Assembly (NCBI GenBank): GCA_932294295.1
Contig: OW028577.1
Span: forward strand, 7,653,501-7,717,500
DNA length: 64,000 nucleotides
Reading direction: 5' to 3'
Origin: Alitta virens
Taxonomy: Eukaryota; Annelida; Polychaeta; Phyllodocida; Nereididae
Below are positions 22,849 to 36,385 of the stretch, piece after piece. How positions within the stretch are numbered: the stretch's first letter is position 1; every line of letters begins with the position of its first letter. The position numbers and the translations under genes are program-made. The notes below the pieces were generated by a model. It was not told the origin of the DNA. It saw only the letters and a list, made by a program, of their open reading frames with translations, and searched no databases.

Positions 22849-25800
22849 TTTACATGTATACAGATTAGATTGAAAATACAGACAAACGGACTGACAGAGA
22901 AGATGACGAAGTAGAGAATGCAGAAACAGCTAGATAAAGGAGAAAGAGGCAGATAGACAGATGAGTAAGAGACAGGTAAAAAGAGACAAACAGGTACACA
23001 GAGGTAGAGAGAGAGAAATGATATAGACAACAAGAAGAGCCCGGATTGGATGGGGTATTGGACAGAGAGACACGGTGTTAGATAGACAGACATAAAGAAG
23101 AGCATGCCATGGTAGTGCACTGGGAAGGGGGAGCACTTTGAGAGAGAGAGAGAGTCTATCTGATGGATGTAGGGAGGGCCCATCGATTTCAGTGCCAAGC
23201 ATGTTAGTCAGCAATTGGATTTGGAATTATGCATCTGGGGAGGACGGAGACTGCACCAGTGGTCGAGGTGCCTAATTATGTAGTGCTTCCCCACATAAGG
23301 AATCCTCAAAGGTATGTCTCAAGGCTACTGGGAGGATCATCACATGAATGGCATAAAGATTTCTTTTAGAATTTATAGAGGCTTTGGAAAGGCTTTAGAA
23401 GTGGGGACGTGAAGGTCAGCGAAACTATTCAGAAAGAACTATTCGGGAGGGAAAAGAGAGTTGCTGAAAAGCACTAGTCTAGTAATTTCATCATTTCTGG
23501 AACCATGACTACAAGATGACACCCAGAAGGCCACTGCATTTGATGTCTGAAGATCCAAGAGAGATTATTACCACGAATTGCACGATATACTCCAGGTTTA
23601 TTGCACGGAGGAAAGAAAGTAAAACAAATAACACAGCAAGGTCTGGGGGAAATATATGAGACTGAAGGACCCCAGAAGGCTAGCAATGACTGTATGGTTA
23701 TGTAAATAGCTATATTGATATGTCTCATTGTCACGTCATACGTATGGCATTGACTGCCTATATAGCAGATACATTGAACAGCCATCAAGCGGATATATCC
23801 CTGCAGATAATTGATCGCGTTCTCTGATATCACAAGTTACTGCAGATCAATCGAAGTTGGCAAGGAGGACAATTCAAGGTTCTCCGCTGCACCTGTTGAC
23901 TCGAAGATCAAGCCATCGCCACAATATAAGCCTTAAGAGAAAAAAGAATCTTTGCATCATGCAGGCTAAGTAGTATAGACTTGAGTGCGTGCAAGATAAA
24001 TGCAGCGCCATACTTCTGTATGACGGCGACACCTTAAAAAACTACAGAAGTGAAGTAGTAAACAGTAGTGGACATTGGCTACAGGTGTGTCCAGTTATGT
24101 GTTGCCTGTTCATTTGATGACGGTTCATTTGCGCCATGTGGTGCCTAATGCCAGGATTCCCTTCTATAGGCGTTGGCATGAAGCATGGCACCGCACATCT
24201 GGCGTTCATCCTGCCCATGTTCCTGCGCCGTGTACACTGAAGTGACAGGTGCGCGCCTGCACGACCTTGTCCAGGACGGACCTGCCTGTCTCCCCCTCAC
24301 AGCTTCACTGCCTTTCACGTCGTCAGCACCAAGGGCTGTATGTTTGAGGCTATTGTATGATCCATCCACAAGTCTGGACTTGCGTATCCGTCCAACGTCA
24401 CTCCGTAATGGCCGCCCCAATCACTCAATCATCGCCCACTGGCCTTCCACACTTGCAGTTTTATTACAGTCAACTCAGGACTTACTGCGCTTGGTATGAA
24501 AATCAGGGGTCCTATAACTCTTAAACAAAGCAGCACTTCCCAACTTTTACTGGAGTTATATTCAAATTAGAGTTAGAGGAGAACATTGACCTTGGGAAAA
24601 GAGGTCAAGGTGAAAGCATAAGATACTTTTATCGAGCGATTAATGTTCCCAGTACTCCATAGGAAGGGCACCAGAGGGCCTCTTGACATGGGTGATCAAA
24701 GTCGTATTTTATAGGCACAATTTTCATCAAGGCCTGCTCGCTTGGCTGCTGCTGCTGCCGCTGCTACTGCTGCTGCTCGGGATGCTAGACAGTGCAATGA
24801 ATCGTTAGTGTGAACCAATTTGTGTGGGGAATGTGCTGAAGTACCGCGGATCGCTAATAGCACTGCCACCATGCCGCCATCCCCTCCATGTTCTCTTCAA
24901 CTCGTCTCTCCTCCTCTCTCTCTCCTCCCCCTCTCCTCTCTGCCTCTCACTTCTCATCTCCTCTCCTGTCTCTACTCAGTTCCTCTTCTTACTACTTGTA
25001 GTCTTCCTCAATTCCACATCACCTCATGTTTTTGCTCATATAATTACCCCGTTTTTCTTAGTTCCTGCCCACTATAATTCCTTTGGCCCATCTCCTATCT
25101 GTCGCCCCCCCCCCCCCCCTTCCTCTTCCTCCTCATTCATTTTCTGCCCCCCCCCCCCTCCTATTGTCCTTGCTCTCTTGTTTTGGGCGGCTGCTGTCAG
25201 ATGCTGCCACAATGAGTTCCTGATATGGCTATAGGTTATATCAACTAAGCATAACTTAGCAGCTTCATTTCTGCGCTCGGCTGGCCAGCTCCATCTGAAA
25301 CAAAGCTGCCATGAAATAGTCTGGCCACATCAGTTGTCTCCTGCCTGGCCTCTCCAATTGTTCCGCAACATTAGGCCCAGAAATAGCCAGGCAAGCATTA
25401 CCTAATTGTTGTGCTGTGGCTTGCTTGACCTGGCCCACTGTGATGGATCATGGCCTTGGCCCCTGCAAGGTCCAGCCGAGGTCAGAACGGAGGGCTAAGG
25501 ACTGACCGAGGGGCCTGGCTCAGACAACGTCTGCCAAGTCCCAAGTAATGGGATCAGAAACCAGCGTGGCACAGTCACTAAAACATCCCCATACTGCTCA
25601 CCAGATTAGGCCAGGAATAATGCACTGGCAAGTCACAGGTCCAATAGCTGCAAGGAAACCCCAAAAGACATTGAGATAAAACAGCAAATGGAAAAAGGCT
25701 ATTTCAGACTGACAGATGCTGCCATTTTTATAGAAATGACCCCCAGTAAATATTTCAGCACTTAAGTGACCTTTGGCATGTCCTAGTCGTCACAAGTAGG

Positions 25801-26500
25801 TACCCACAATTCCTTGCCGATAATTATTTCTAGGCTTCCTTTTGTCAGAGTGATTAGAGTTCTCAGTAATTGCAGCAAGTGAGGCTTTGAAGCTCTCATT
25901 AGCATTTTTCTATTTATTTTTTGAGTTGGAATTCGAAGCACGCGTGGGGGCCATCGCCTGACAACAAGAGCAGCAGGACGTTTGGCCAGAGGGATGACCG
26001 TGCAAGGCCAGCGTTAAAGCCCAAAGTTAGGGCTGTCCTGTGCTTTCCCTAACATCGTTATCATGCAGGCGCCCGATGCTGCACACAGACGACTGACCCA
26101 GTAAATGTGCTTGGCCAGAGCTGCTGGACACTGCTGGACACTGGCGATATGACTGAAGCGAGCGAGCAAACTCCGGTGTTTCCTGTGCAGTACACTAGCA
26201 GAGCCATGGGCAGCCAGCTCCAATCAATGCTGGCTTTGCTTACTACGACTGCTTTCCTGCAATGAGCAATCCTCAAAAATGACAAACAGGATTTACTATG
26301 TAACGGCGTATAGTGACAGCACTATAAACTACTGCCTGGTGTACACTAAATTAGTGGGGCTCACTGTACGTATATTTTAGTGCACATTAATGTTATTTGC
26401 AGTTCATTCAGACTGTGAGTCAGTTAATCCATTATGTCATAGGATCAGTACCTAACTCACAGCATGATGAAGCTCATTTGGGGCTCCTAGGCCACAGGGA

Positions 26501-26664
26501 TGACCTTGACCGACTTGCAATCGATGTCACGTGGTCACATTAGCCATAATCTTGTGAGTGCCAAGGTCCTTAAGCGTGTGACGCTCCTTCCCCCACTTGA
26601 TCCATGGGGTCCTCAGAGGGTCATCAAGACGCAGTGTCAGTCAGTGACCTTGACCTACTTGCAA
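26501..26664. promoter_or_regulatory. Duplicated TGACCTTGACC-ACTTGCAA composite motif
   Basis: TGACCTTGACCGACTTGCAA (26501-26520) and TGACCTTGACCTACTTGCAA (26645-26664) differ by one base and lie 144 bp apart in the same orientation. TGACCTTGA is the complement of the extended nuclear-receptor half-site TCAAGGTCA used by ERR/SF-1-type monomers. The intervening sequence is not obviously repeated, which favours a conserved motif over a long duplication. Confidence 0.4.
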
Positions 26665-29396
26665 AGGTCGTATTGCTAGTTTTCATTCTTTGACAGATCA
26701 CAGGAAACTTCTGTTGGTTCTGTTGTGCTAAAAGAGCTTAAAAGGGATTGGTCAATGCTTCAAGCTTGTATGTGCCTGAATGTTTACAGAGGTGCCCTGG
26801 TGTGCTCTTTTCTTTCATGCACTGTTTTGCTGCTCTGGTTGTGAGATAGTACCGTGTAGTGTTTCACACCATAAGAAGATAAATGCACAGAAGTGGAGCT
26901 GGCATGGGGCACACTCTGCCAAGGTGTGCAGTGTTAGACGCCAGAGGCTTCCCCAGTAGGTCGCGAGAACGTTTCTCTAAAAGGCTTTGAACATTTCTTG
27001 GGCATTTATCACTACGCCAAAGGCATCCGTTGTATTTGCCCCAGCCAAATCTGCTTCCCCCTCAGAGGCAGAGACTGGAGGGGAGGGGAAGGGGGGGGGG
27101 GGTTGGAAGACCTAAAGCTTTAATGCTGAAGTGTCTATTCATGTGGACTGGCTTATCTCCTTCATCATGAAGTGTGGCTTGTCGATATGAGTGCACTGGC
27201 CGTGGGGGACTCTGCATGCGGCGGACTGGACCCAGGCCATAGTTGCATTCATGGGCCATGGGACCAGCACAAGACCACCAGGGAGCCTCTCACCATTACA
27301 AGTGACCAGTGACCACCTGGGACCTGCCTCACACTAAGAGCCAAGGGCCGGTCACCCGGGAACGTCTTTGCATTCAGGCTGGCACCCAACAAGGCTGCCT
27401 GATCAAAAGCCATTCAGCTTGGCCTGCTGCGGGCCTGCTCTGCGCCTCTCTGCCTGTGTTTTGACCTTCACAGTATTTCAGACGGGGCCGTGGTCCGGCC
27501 AGCCAGCCGTGATGATGCAATCAAATTGCTCTCACCATTGCAGTCGAGGCCAGCCTTTCACCAGCTTCTATACATTTATTTTCTGGAAGCAGCAGCAGCA
27601 GCAGCAGAGGCATGGATGGGGTGTTCGCCCACCCAACCCCTCGTGACAAGATCACAACAGTCTGTGATGAAAGTTGCAGGTCTCCCGCGTCCTTTGACAG
27701 GGGACACACGTAATTCCAATTGTTTATCGCACCACAACGACCGTCTGCCTCACTCCACGCCCGTTGACGTTCTCTTTGAATCCGCTACAGCAATTAAACA
27801 AACACAATAAAGCCCAAATCAAGTCACACCACTGTGCTAATGTAATGCTGTGAAGTGCTTTCAGCCCTTTATGGCTTCTCAGAGGCCGTTCACATGGTAA
27901 CTCGAAGAATGGATGAATTTAGCCAGTCGCCATTTTGCCTTCCTTATCCATCACAATACCTAACTATCACATCAATTTATGTTGCCATACACTCGTGTGT
28001 TCCATCAGCCAGCAGCCAGCCAAACAGCCTGCCAAGCAAGCAGAACAACCGACCAGCAGTAGGCTTTTGTTCATGTCCATAGGTTCCAAGAAACCAACTG
28101 GAACTTGACAAACTGGGGCTTTGGTCCGTTGGAATGGGCTGCAATGACCAGCAATGGCCAGCAATTATTGGCCAATGTCCGCTGCTCTTAATTCCCACAC
28201 AAGTCGTTAGGTGGCAGGGTTGTGGCAAACAACATTTTCCTCTATCCCACCCAATGCTAATCCGCCTAATGCCTGCCGTTCATAACTGCGGAGTGGCGAA
28301 TAGGGATTTATTTTTCTTGCACTAATCATCTCCGGCTTGCGATTCTTTCTCTTCTTTCTATTAAATGCATTTCTCTCTATCTCTCCCACCCACTCTCTTT
28401 CTATCATATATGATGTCCATACATAGGTTCGGTGCTCAATAATTCATTCCCATCAACATGGCCACTTACACCAGCAGAGTGGCTTGAGCGATGGACGATC
28501 TATACATGTGATGGCACATATTTATTTTTTACAGCTTTAGCAAACATTTTCCTTATCTTGTAAAGTGTTGCAATGAAGGTTGACAGAGTCCCAAGTTGAT
28601 CTATCACGTTACAAACCCAACAATACCAAGCATGGAGTAAATTCTGTGGCTCCCAGTTCGTGGTGCATACAAGCCAACTTGATGAAGAGTGTTGTTCACT
28701 TCACACGAAGTCAGGGCTATATTTCACTGCTCTCCATTTCCCATAGGTCTCTCTTTTGTTTTCTCTTCCAGAACCAAAATATTTGACTTCGCAGCATCCA
28801 CGAGTTCACTTTTAAATTCCATTTAAAGTTGCAAAACACAATCCGCATTGGAATAAAAAAGAGAGAGAGGAGCCAGCAGAAACACAGAACCTAATTGGGC
28901 TATACATCGTCCGGCCAGTGACCATTGGGGCCAGAAAAAAATCATTGGTGGTCAGTCCTAATTACAAAGCTGGCCACACTGGACATTGGGAGTTGTGGTC
29001 ACAATTTCAGCTACAGACAGCAAATGCTATTTACTAGAAGCTATAGTACCATCCTCAGTGAAATGTAAGGAGCAAGCAGATGTCTGTCTGGCATCTGGGA
29101 TCTAGGCATGGGGAGGATGCAGACACTCTTGTGATGGACCCGCATCCTCTGCTTATCAGATTCCAACACCCAGCTTGACACAATCAGCAGCGCGCACAAA
29201 ATTAAAATTCTAATATCGTCCCCTGAAGCAAACGATGATATCAGTTATGTCAAAGCCAAAAGCAGGCTGCTTCACCACAACATCAAATGGCATTCCTCAA
29301 CTGTAACTCAGGCTACCTTTATTGACATTCAGCAGGGGTCACTGCTTCTGGCCACCAGCATCTCATTTGAATCATTTTGGGCAAAAGCAACCGGAG

Positions 29397-29656
29397 AAAT
29401 ACTGCAGCCAAAATACAAATACTGTGGCCAAAATACAAATACTGCAGCCACAATACAAATACTGCAGCCAAAATACAAATACTGTGGCCAAAATACAAAT
29501 ACTGCAGCCAAAATACAAATACTGCGGCCACAATACAAATACTGCGGTCACAATACAAATACTGCAGCCACAATACAAATACTGCAGCCAAAATACAAAT
29601 ACTGTGGCCAAAATACAAATACTGCAGCCAAAATACAAATACTGCAGCCAAAATAC
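29397..29656. repeat. 20-bp minisatellite, 13 units
   Basis: Thirteen head-to-tail units of consensus ACTGCAGCCAAAATACAAAT, with GTGG/GCGG and CAAT variants alternating in blocks, so units have spread in groups. Because 20 is not a multiple of 3, several frames on both strands stay open. Those open frames are repeat by-products. Confidence 0.9.
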
Positions 29657-30044
29657 ATTTGCTTTCCACTTAACTGTGGACCTCACCACAGAAGGATTCA
29701 ACAGAAAAACACACAACCACAATAATGAAAAATCGGGGTGTGTGAATATTTCATTTAATTTTTACCCTTTTGCACAGGATGATTATTGTTGGAGCTGACA
29801 AAGTGGCAACTCATTAAATTCCACTCCTATTGTTGCCCACTGCATGCATTTGTATAACGTTTGTCAAAGAAATTAATGATTAGAATGTTAGTGGCACAGA
29901 TAATGAGACAAGTTGAAAATGGGGAAAATGGTAGCTCCAACTTGAAGTTGATCAGGAGCAATTTCTCGAACTTGTACAGATGGTGCTAAGTTGCAAAATG
30001 GTGAGGCAAAGAAAGACCAAGAGGGAGAGACTGAGTGGATGGTA

Positions 30045-30310
30045 CGGTTAGTTTCATTAAAACTGCCTGTCAAATTGAACCTAGACAAAGCTAGACAACT
30101 TCTGCTATACGATGCTACCTGCCACTAAACGAAATTGTCTAGATATAACTAGCTACTCAAAAGCCGGATCTAAAAGTACATATTGATATAGTAGATACAT
30201 TTCTTACGTTTACCAAGGTTTATATTTTCTCAGTAACATAAGCTAGGAGTAGACAGAAGTAGCTGGCTATAGCTACAACCAGGAATAGGTGACTACAGCT
30301 GTCTAGAGTC
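30045..30310. mobile_element. MITE, CAGTTAGTTTCAT family, partial copy
   Basis: The left end after TA reads CGGTTAGTTTCATTAAAA. It is followed by the family body: CCTGTCAAATTGAACCTAGAC, GATGCTACCTGCCACTAAAC, and TAGCTACTCAAAAGCCGGATC. The right end diverges after CAGCTGTCTAGAGTC, so the terminal repeat seems lost. Confidence 0.6.
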
Positions 30311-33300
30311 GATCGAGTTTGACGCTCGATAATCAAATCCATACTGCTAAACGATCGCAACACAAAACTACTGACAGACCAGTCCAAGCATGAGGCCTTC
30401 TCAACGCCTTAGGGAGTACAGGCCTATAACCTTCATTAATATAACCATGACTTCTGTAATTATTTACACCTCAATTAAATTCACCATTGACTAAAGACTG
30501 AAGGTTTAGATTATATTTAATTAAGCCAGCAAGGAGGTAATAACCCACAACTTTCTGGCCATGCTATTTAGGCCTATGTTTTAACAACTAAGCCATGTTG
30601 ATCTTGTGGAAATTTATACAAAAGAAGAGGAAATGGATGTCACAGATGTGGCTTGCAAATGAGGCAGGATAAGTGCTCAGCAGAGAACTTTGGTGTGGCT
30701 CATGTGCAAAAGAAATTGATAGAATAGCTAGGTCTAGAAGGAAATTCATGCGCATAAAATATAACAAAGTAACAACGTAAAGCACAGAGGTTAGAGAAAG
30801 AAAACAAATATAAACAGAGGAGAATCTAGAGGTGACCAGAGGTAGAATTAACAAGATGGCGTGGGAGGGAAGGAAGGAAAGCATCCGGGCAACTATATTG
30901 GAGGGCAGTTGGGACAGAATGACAGGGAATGCAAAGAAATGACAGGGACTGAAGACAAAGAACGAGAAAGGGAGCTACAGGAAGCTATATAGCTAACATG
31001 ACATGCTAGGTCATTGACCCACTTGACACAAAGAGGCAACTGACAATGTATTGGAAAAGAAACCTTCAAAGAAATTGCTCCATCTTGCATGTTTGGTAGT
31101 GTTTCACATAAAAAGATGGAAAATTATATTTAATATACGTTATAAGACCACCTCTATCTTAAGGCCACCTTGGAATTCAGACTACAGGCTTCAGGAACAA
31201 TTAAATGACTTAACAGTTCTGATGAATACCACCAAATAGGTTAATACACAATCATATTATCATAATTAAACCACAATTAAAGTAAATAGGCTCGTCCTGA
31301 GTATGAATAGCTAACAATAGCTAACAACACAAAGTATATATATATATATTGTGTATATATGTAGGCCTATATGCGTATATCTGGATTATCATAGACAGTT
31401 CGGGAGACTGAATTAGATCATGTAAGCCTAATGTACATAAAAGTTAAGAGGTGTCACTTAAAAGCCTGACTCTTCCACAAGCACATATTAGGTTGTAGTG
31501 TTGTGGCGCACGTATTTAACTTGGCGCTCGAACGTGCGAGGTAGTGCTGGCAGCAGAGCGACTTTAATTGATCAGTGCCTCCCCCCCCCCCCCCCCCCCT
31601 ATGTTAGAGACCCAAGTGGCCGCCATAGCGGGCGCCGACCCCCCCCCCCCCCCCCACCCCACCCCTCCATTTCCTCTCTCTCTCTCACAACCCCCTACAA
31701 CCCCCTGTGCCTCCACAAGGTCTGATCACACGTCATGTTGTCAAATCAAGCGATTGTGCAGCATGTTTGTAAAGGCAACACTTGACACTGGCCACTGAAT
31801 GTAGCTTTTCTAATCAAATACAGCATTACAGGGGGAATACGAGGGGAGAGCCAGCCAAGTCGACCACCCCTGATCAGCCCAGAGCAGCAGGCTTTTGCCA
31901 CTGTAGTCACCCAGCCTTCATTTCGACCAGTCACTTGTTCCCATGTGGACGTCCTCTGGGTCCCCCCCCCCCCCCCCCAAAAATTATGCCCTTCGCCAAA
32001 TTACGTGCAGCCAGCGAGATATGATAATATTTGTCCTATTATATGAGACTGGGAGCAACCTTTCCTCACAGTCAATATTGAATGGTTGTTGCTCGTTTTC
32101 TCACTAAATATCTCAGGCGCTGATCCATTGTATGTGGGCCGTCCTGCCTGCAGCAGCAGCAGCAGCATCAGCAGCCGCCGCAGCATCTGTGACCACATCC
32201 TCTGCAACCAGCACAGAAGCAGCTCTCTGAACAACAGTATACACCAGACGACAGCCGCAGTTTGGCTCATTGCTGAGCAAAGGCAAGAAACGCGTAGAGC
32301 AAGGCTTCAAATGGCTCAGTGGCAGCAGCTATTGTGGGGCTAGCTGGAACAGGCATGAATATGGGCAGCAGGCAGTAATCGTCATTTGACATGACAGAAC
32401 AAACAGAGCGTGCCGTCGCCAGCCTCCCAAGACCTGCCTACCCTCCTCCCATTTCATATTCATTTAAGAACGGAAAATCGCCCATTAGAAGTCAGAATTA
32501 AAACACATCACTGGCATAATTAGCCGGCTGCCATGTGAGCGTCTGCTGCAATGTCAATGTTTGCCGTCTTCAAGGCCGAGTCCTGACACAGCCTTGAATT
32601 GAAGACGTCCTGGCAGACTGAGGGCCCAATATTGCTAAGTGGATTCTGCTTCTGTCTCAACATTTTCGCTAGCTCTGTTGGCCTGCTCTGAGCTGCTCAG
32701 TGATGCCCCGTGCTTCTCAGTGTTGCTCGGTGTGTCAGAGGATCCTGTTCGGGCATAAGGCGTTTTAATACAGTGCCAGTTTCTGGCTCACTGGCTCACT
32801 GGCTAAACTCATACCCACAAGTCTGTCCCAGTCGTGTGTTGGAATGAGAAACAATAGCAAAAGGGGTGTGCCTAATATTGAAGAGGGGTGAAGGGTCCAA
32901 CCCATTAGATGCTGTGTATAAAGGAGAGAAGACCGAATAGAGTCTGCAGCACCCTTCTTGCAGGATGAGCCCGTTATCAGCAGATCGAAGGCTAATCATG
33001 TAATGATCAGATATGACCATAGCCAGATGCCTGATGGTCTGTCTCAGCAGCCACCAGCATCCAGGGCTAGCTGCCTCCCATGCTGTGCAGAAATGCAGCA
33101 GCAGCGAACAAACACAGGTCATCATCTTTGCCTCATCAAATCTAATTCCTAGAATGACCAGAGACAAATGAAACAAGTCCCTGTGGACAGGAGAGGGACG
33201 CTGCAATTCTAGGAAAGCCTCATAAATAAAAGCAGCTCAGTGGCGCCACCCTCCCCTACGCGCAGTTACTGTGCGCCCTTCATTAGATCTGTTCCTCTCT

Positions 33301-33584
33301 CTTCCCCTTGGGGTGGAGGGGTTTGTTATACTGCCAAAAATTATAGCACACGAGTCACAAAGAATCACGCATGCTCTTCCAGCCAACTCAAAATCAGAAG
33401 AAGTCGCCAGGGAAACCACAAAACGACTTTGCTTGCCACTTAAAACACACTGTGCACAGTTGATGGAAATCTAGGTTACACTAGGTCAAACGTCAAGGTC
33501 ATTCGCAAATGCACAATTTCAAAGGTTAATTAGAAAAACTCAGTTTATTATAATAAAGCATCTGCGCTGGTAGAAAGACTTGTA

Positions 33585-33712
33585 CATGGCCAAATGTGCC
33601 ACGTGCGTTTTCCATGCGTTTATCCAAACGCATGGTTTTTGACTCATTATAATTAGCTGAAAACCATGCGTTTATCCCTCTCATGGAAAACGCACTTGGC
33701 ACATTAGGCATG
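33585..33712. mobile_element. Palindromic MITE, copy 3
   Basis: A 128-bp foldback starting TA|CATGGCCAAATGTGCC, with the right end degraded (GGCACATTAGGCATG). It shares the inner AAACGCATGG/CCATGCGTTT words with the other three copies and lacks the GAGAAGGAT word on its left arm. Confidence 0.75.
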
Positions 33713-36385
33713 AAATAGGCCTAATATATATCCAACTTTCCATATCACTGAACAATAGGTTAACTAACAGATTCGCTAAGTCTTTTCCCTTGCATGCATC
33801 ATATGCATGACTCAACTTGAAATAGGTCTACAAAGCACTTTTATCATAAGAACAGGGCTCTTTCTAAGCCTGCCAATGGCCATTCTTCAGCCCTGAGGAA
33901 TCAGTCTTGCTCTGTGGGTCCTTTATTTCATGGTCAGGGCCCATCTAAACTATGGCATGATCCTTCTTTTCTATTGCAACTAATCACACAATAACTTGCC
34001 GCAGCAATCCGGCAAGACATCACGCACTGAAAAACACACAAAATAAACAGCGCAGAATAGCCAAGAGCAGAAACATCACAATCCTAATTGCATCTAATGT
34101 GTAGGCCTGTTGAAAATTTAACCACCCTAAACACTCCACATGTCTGCTCAACCACAAGCACTTCCATAGATCCGCACATTCAGGTTTTCCACCAAAGAGC
34201 AATAAATTGAGTGACTGTCTGCTAGCTTCTGCTGTTGCCGGATCAGAGCTCATTCCGACTGGCACGAATAGCCATTCCACGATGATCACAGGGCCCAATA
34301 TTGTTATGGCATTGGCAACGCACGAGATAGCTGCCGCTGCTCCAGTCTGTATTGTTGGGGAAACCGCTGATTACTTCTACAGCATTAATGATACGAAGCA
34401 CTGAGCGTCGACCCTCAAATCCAAGCCCTGTTCACAGTACACACATTCTTCACAGCTCACAGTAATTGACAGATCAGGCTAAAACAGCAGCCACACATTC
34501 ATCAAAATGATCAGAGGGTCTCATGCCTCTTGCTGAGCCTGTTCAAAAAGCACCAATAGGCGTCAGTAGTCTCCTAAAACAGCCTTTATCTAAAGATTTC
34601 CACCAATATCTGAGCAATACACATATTACAACCCACGTGTGCCTCAGGATGACTGAGTCATAATTAAAGATTTAGCAAATCAATGAATGACATAAGTGTC
34701 AGTGCTTAATTACCAAGGGGATGAGCTACTGATGATACGTATTGATTTTTTGAACTGATGCAATGTTAGCACATTAGACACTACATTAATTAGAACATCG
34801 ATAGTAATAATTCCAGTAATAATCCTCCAACTTAGAAGATACTGACACTGGAGTTTTTTATGTACCCAACACACACTAAACTGTGGTGGCGCCAGTGTGC
34901 AGTACAACAAAGATGGTTCCGGGAGCTTCATGTGGCCACTTATTCATCATTCCTTCTATTCCAACAGTATAAACGTCCATTCAGCTCATTTATGTGATAC
35001 AAATCATATACGACACGTTTGTTATCCATATTTTTAAGATACACCGATCGATATTAGTCATTTTGTTATGCAATTTGTTTCGTCATTGAGCAATGATTAT
35101 TCAGCAAGGTGGCGCCTCGATCACCTGCCAGCCACCTAGTGGATATAGTGAGCAATACTACACTGTAATTAATAAATCCGCAAATTGGAAACTCCACAAT
35201 GTAATAATGGGTTGTCAGTATTCCTTTTGATGAATATATAAAACTCATGAAATCCTCGTGTTAGTATCCAAATATGTAATCCCGTAATGTGAGTGATCAG
35301 AAGTAAATAATAGTCCTAGGAGAAAATCATCTCATCCTCGTGAAACCAGCATATAAATTCAATGACAAATTTGTATATCACATCAATATATTTTAATAAT
35401 ACTATGGACCATATACATTGTGTATTTACACGGGCAACAAATATGCATTCTGCAATGAGTATAAAATAAATACTTTGATTGCTTTATATATAATGTAGCC
35501 TTTCAAAACATTTTTTGCATCCAGAATAAATACTTTTAACACATTTAGGTATGAAGGCTGACATGAAGAAGGAAAGTAGCTTACAGCCACCATATTGGTC
35601 AAACATACTCAAACCAAATTCAGCACTGGTCGATAACAAGTGGCAATAAATATTAGCTCTGACTTGATAAAAAATATTAGTTGTAGTAAAATTCAATCCA
35701 TCTGACAATAAACACTCTTAAATATGCGATTTATCACCAGTAAAAATATTGGAATAAATTCCAAAAATATGAAAACGATATGAGAATTCTATTCGAGCGT
35801 AAGTCAAAATTATTAGCTAACATCCATTGTCTCACAAAACACAAACAGTCCGCTTTGAGATGATGATTTGATGAATGATGAATAATGTAGCTTTGTTCCT
35901 ATCCTCATTTTTTGGCAAGCTGCCGCAGTTGTATTAGCCTTGAAGTGACAAATGACGGCGGAGTAGCGGAGAAGTCATTCACAGACAAAGGCGACCTTTC
36001 ATTCAACAGTGAGAGATCTGAAAAATATGGCACCACAAGATGATAACTTTGCCATCGCCTGACAGTCTATGACATAAGCGCTCATTTTTGTTAGTCAAAT
36101 ATCCCTTTTTGTGATATAGTAAAGGAATATATTTGAGTCAGATGACATTACCTTGGAATCAATCCTAATGAATAATCCGTAAAAAGCAGTAAACTTTTCA
36201 GATGCCAGAAAATTACCTTGGCAACCAATCACAGAATTTGTGACTGGAAAATTTATGAAAAAAGACAATACCATATTTCAGAATGTGACAAAGACGATAG
36301 CCTTGCCCGAAGGAAGGACCGCAGCTCAACATAGCCAAGAAAAGCATCTGAACATAAAAATGTGATACTAGTCTTACCTTGAAAT

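Larger units (their letters stand above)
20361..29396. other. Gene-poor region
   Basis: No exon with splice-site or family support. Visible content includes a CAG run at 20840-20865, a CpG-rich patch at about 21590-21920, a (TA)n run at 22816-22845 inside a purine-biased GACA/GAGA-rich stretch (about 22640-23160), and a CTG run at 24744-24778. There are also C-runs near 25105 and 25147, a G-run near 27090, a CAG run at 27589-27607, and several TGACCTTGA words. Confidence 0.5.
29657..36385. other. Non-coding 3' flank of the MBD2/3 gene
   Basis: No supported exon. Contents include a MITE copy (30045-30310), C-runs at about 31581-31600, 31640-31656 and 31964-31979, a CAG run (32150-32186) and a palindromic MITE (33585-33712). 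AT-rich sequence from about 34600 to 36385 probably includes the 3' untranslated region of the minus-strand MBD2/3 gene. Confidence 0.5.

Noticed and set aside
22689..23198. 169-codon minus-strand frame
   Set aside because: It passes through a (TA)n run and GACA-rich simple sequence and shows no domain.
29319..29798. Several 98- to 158-codon frames through the 20-bp minisatellite
   Set aside because: All are repeat translations; none extends into a recognisable protein.
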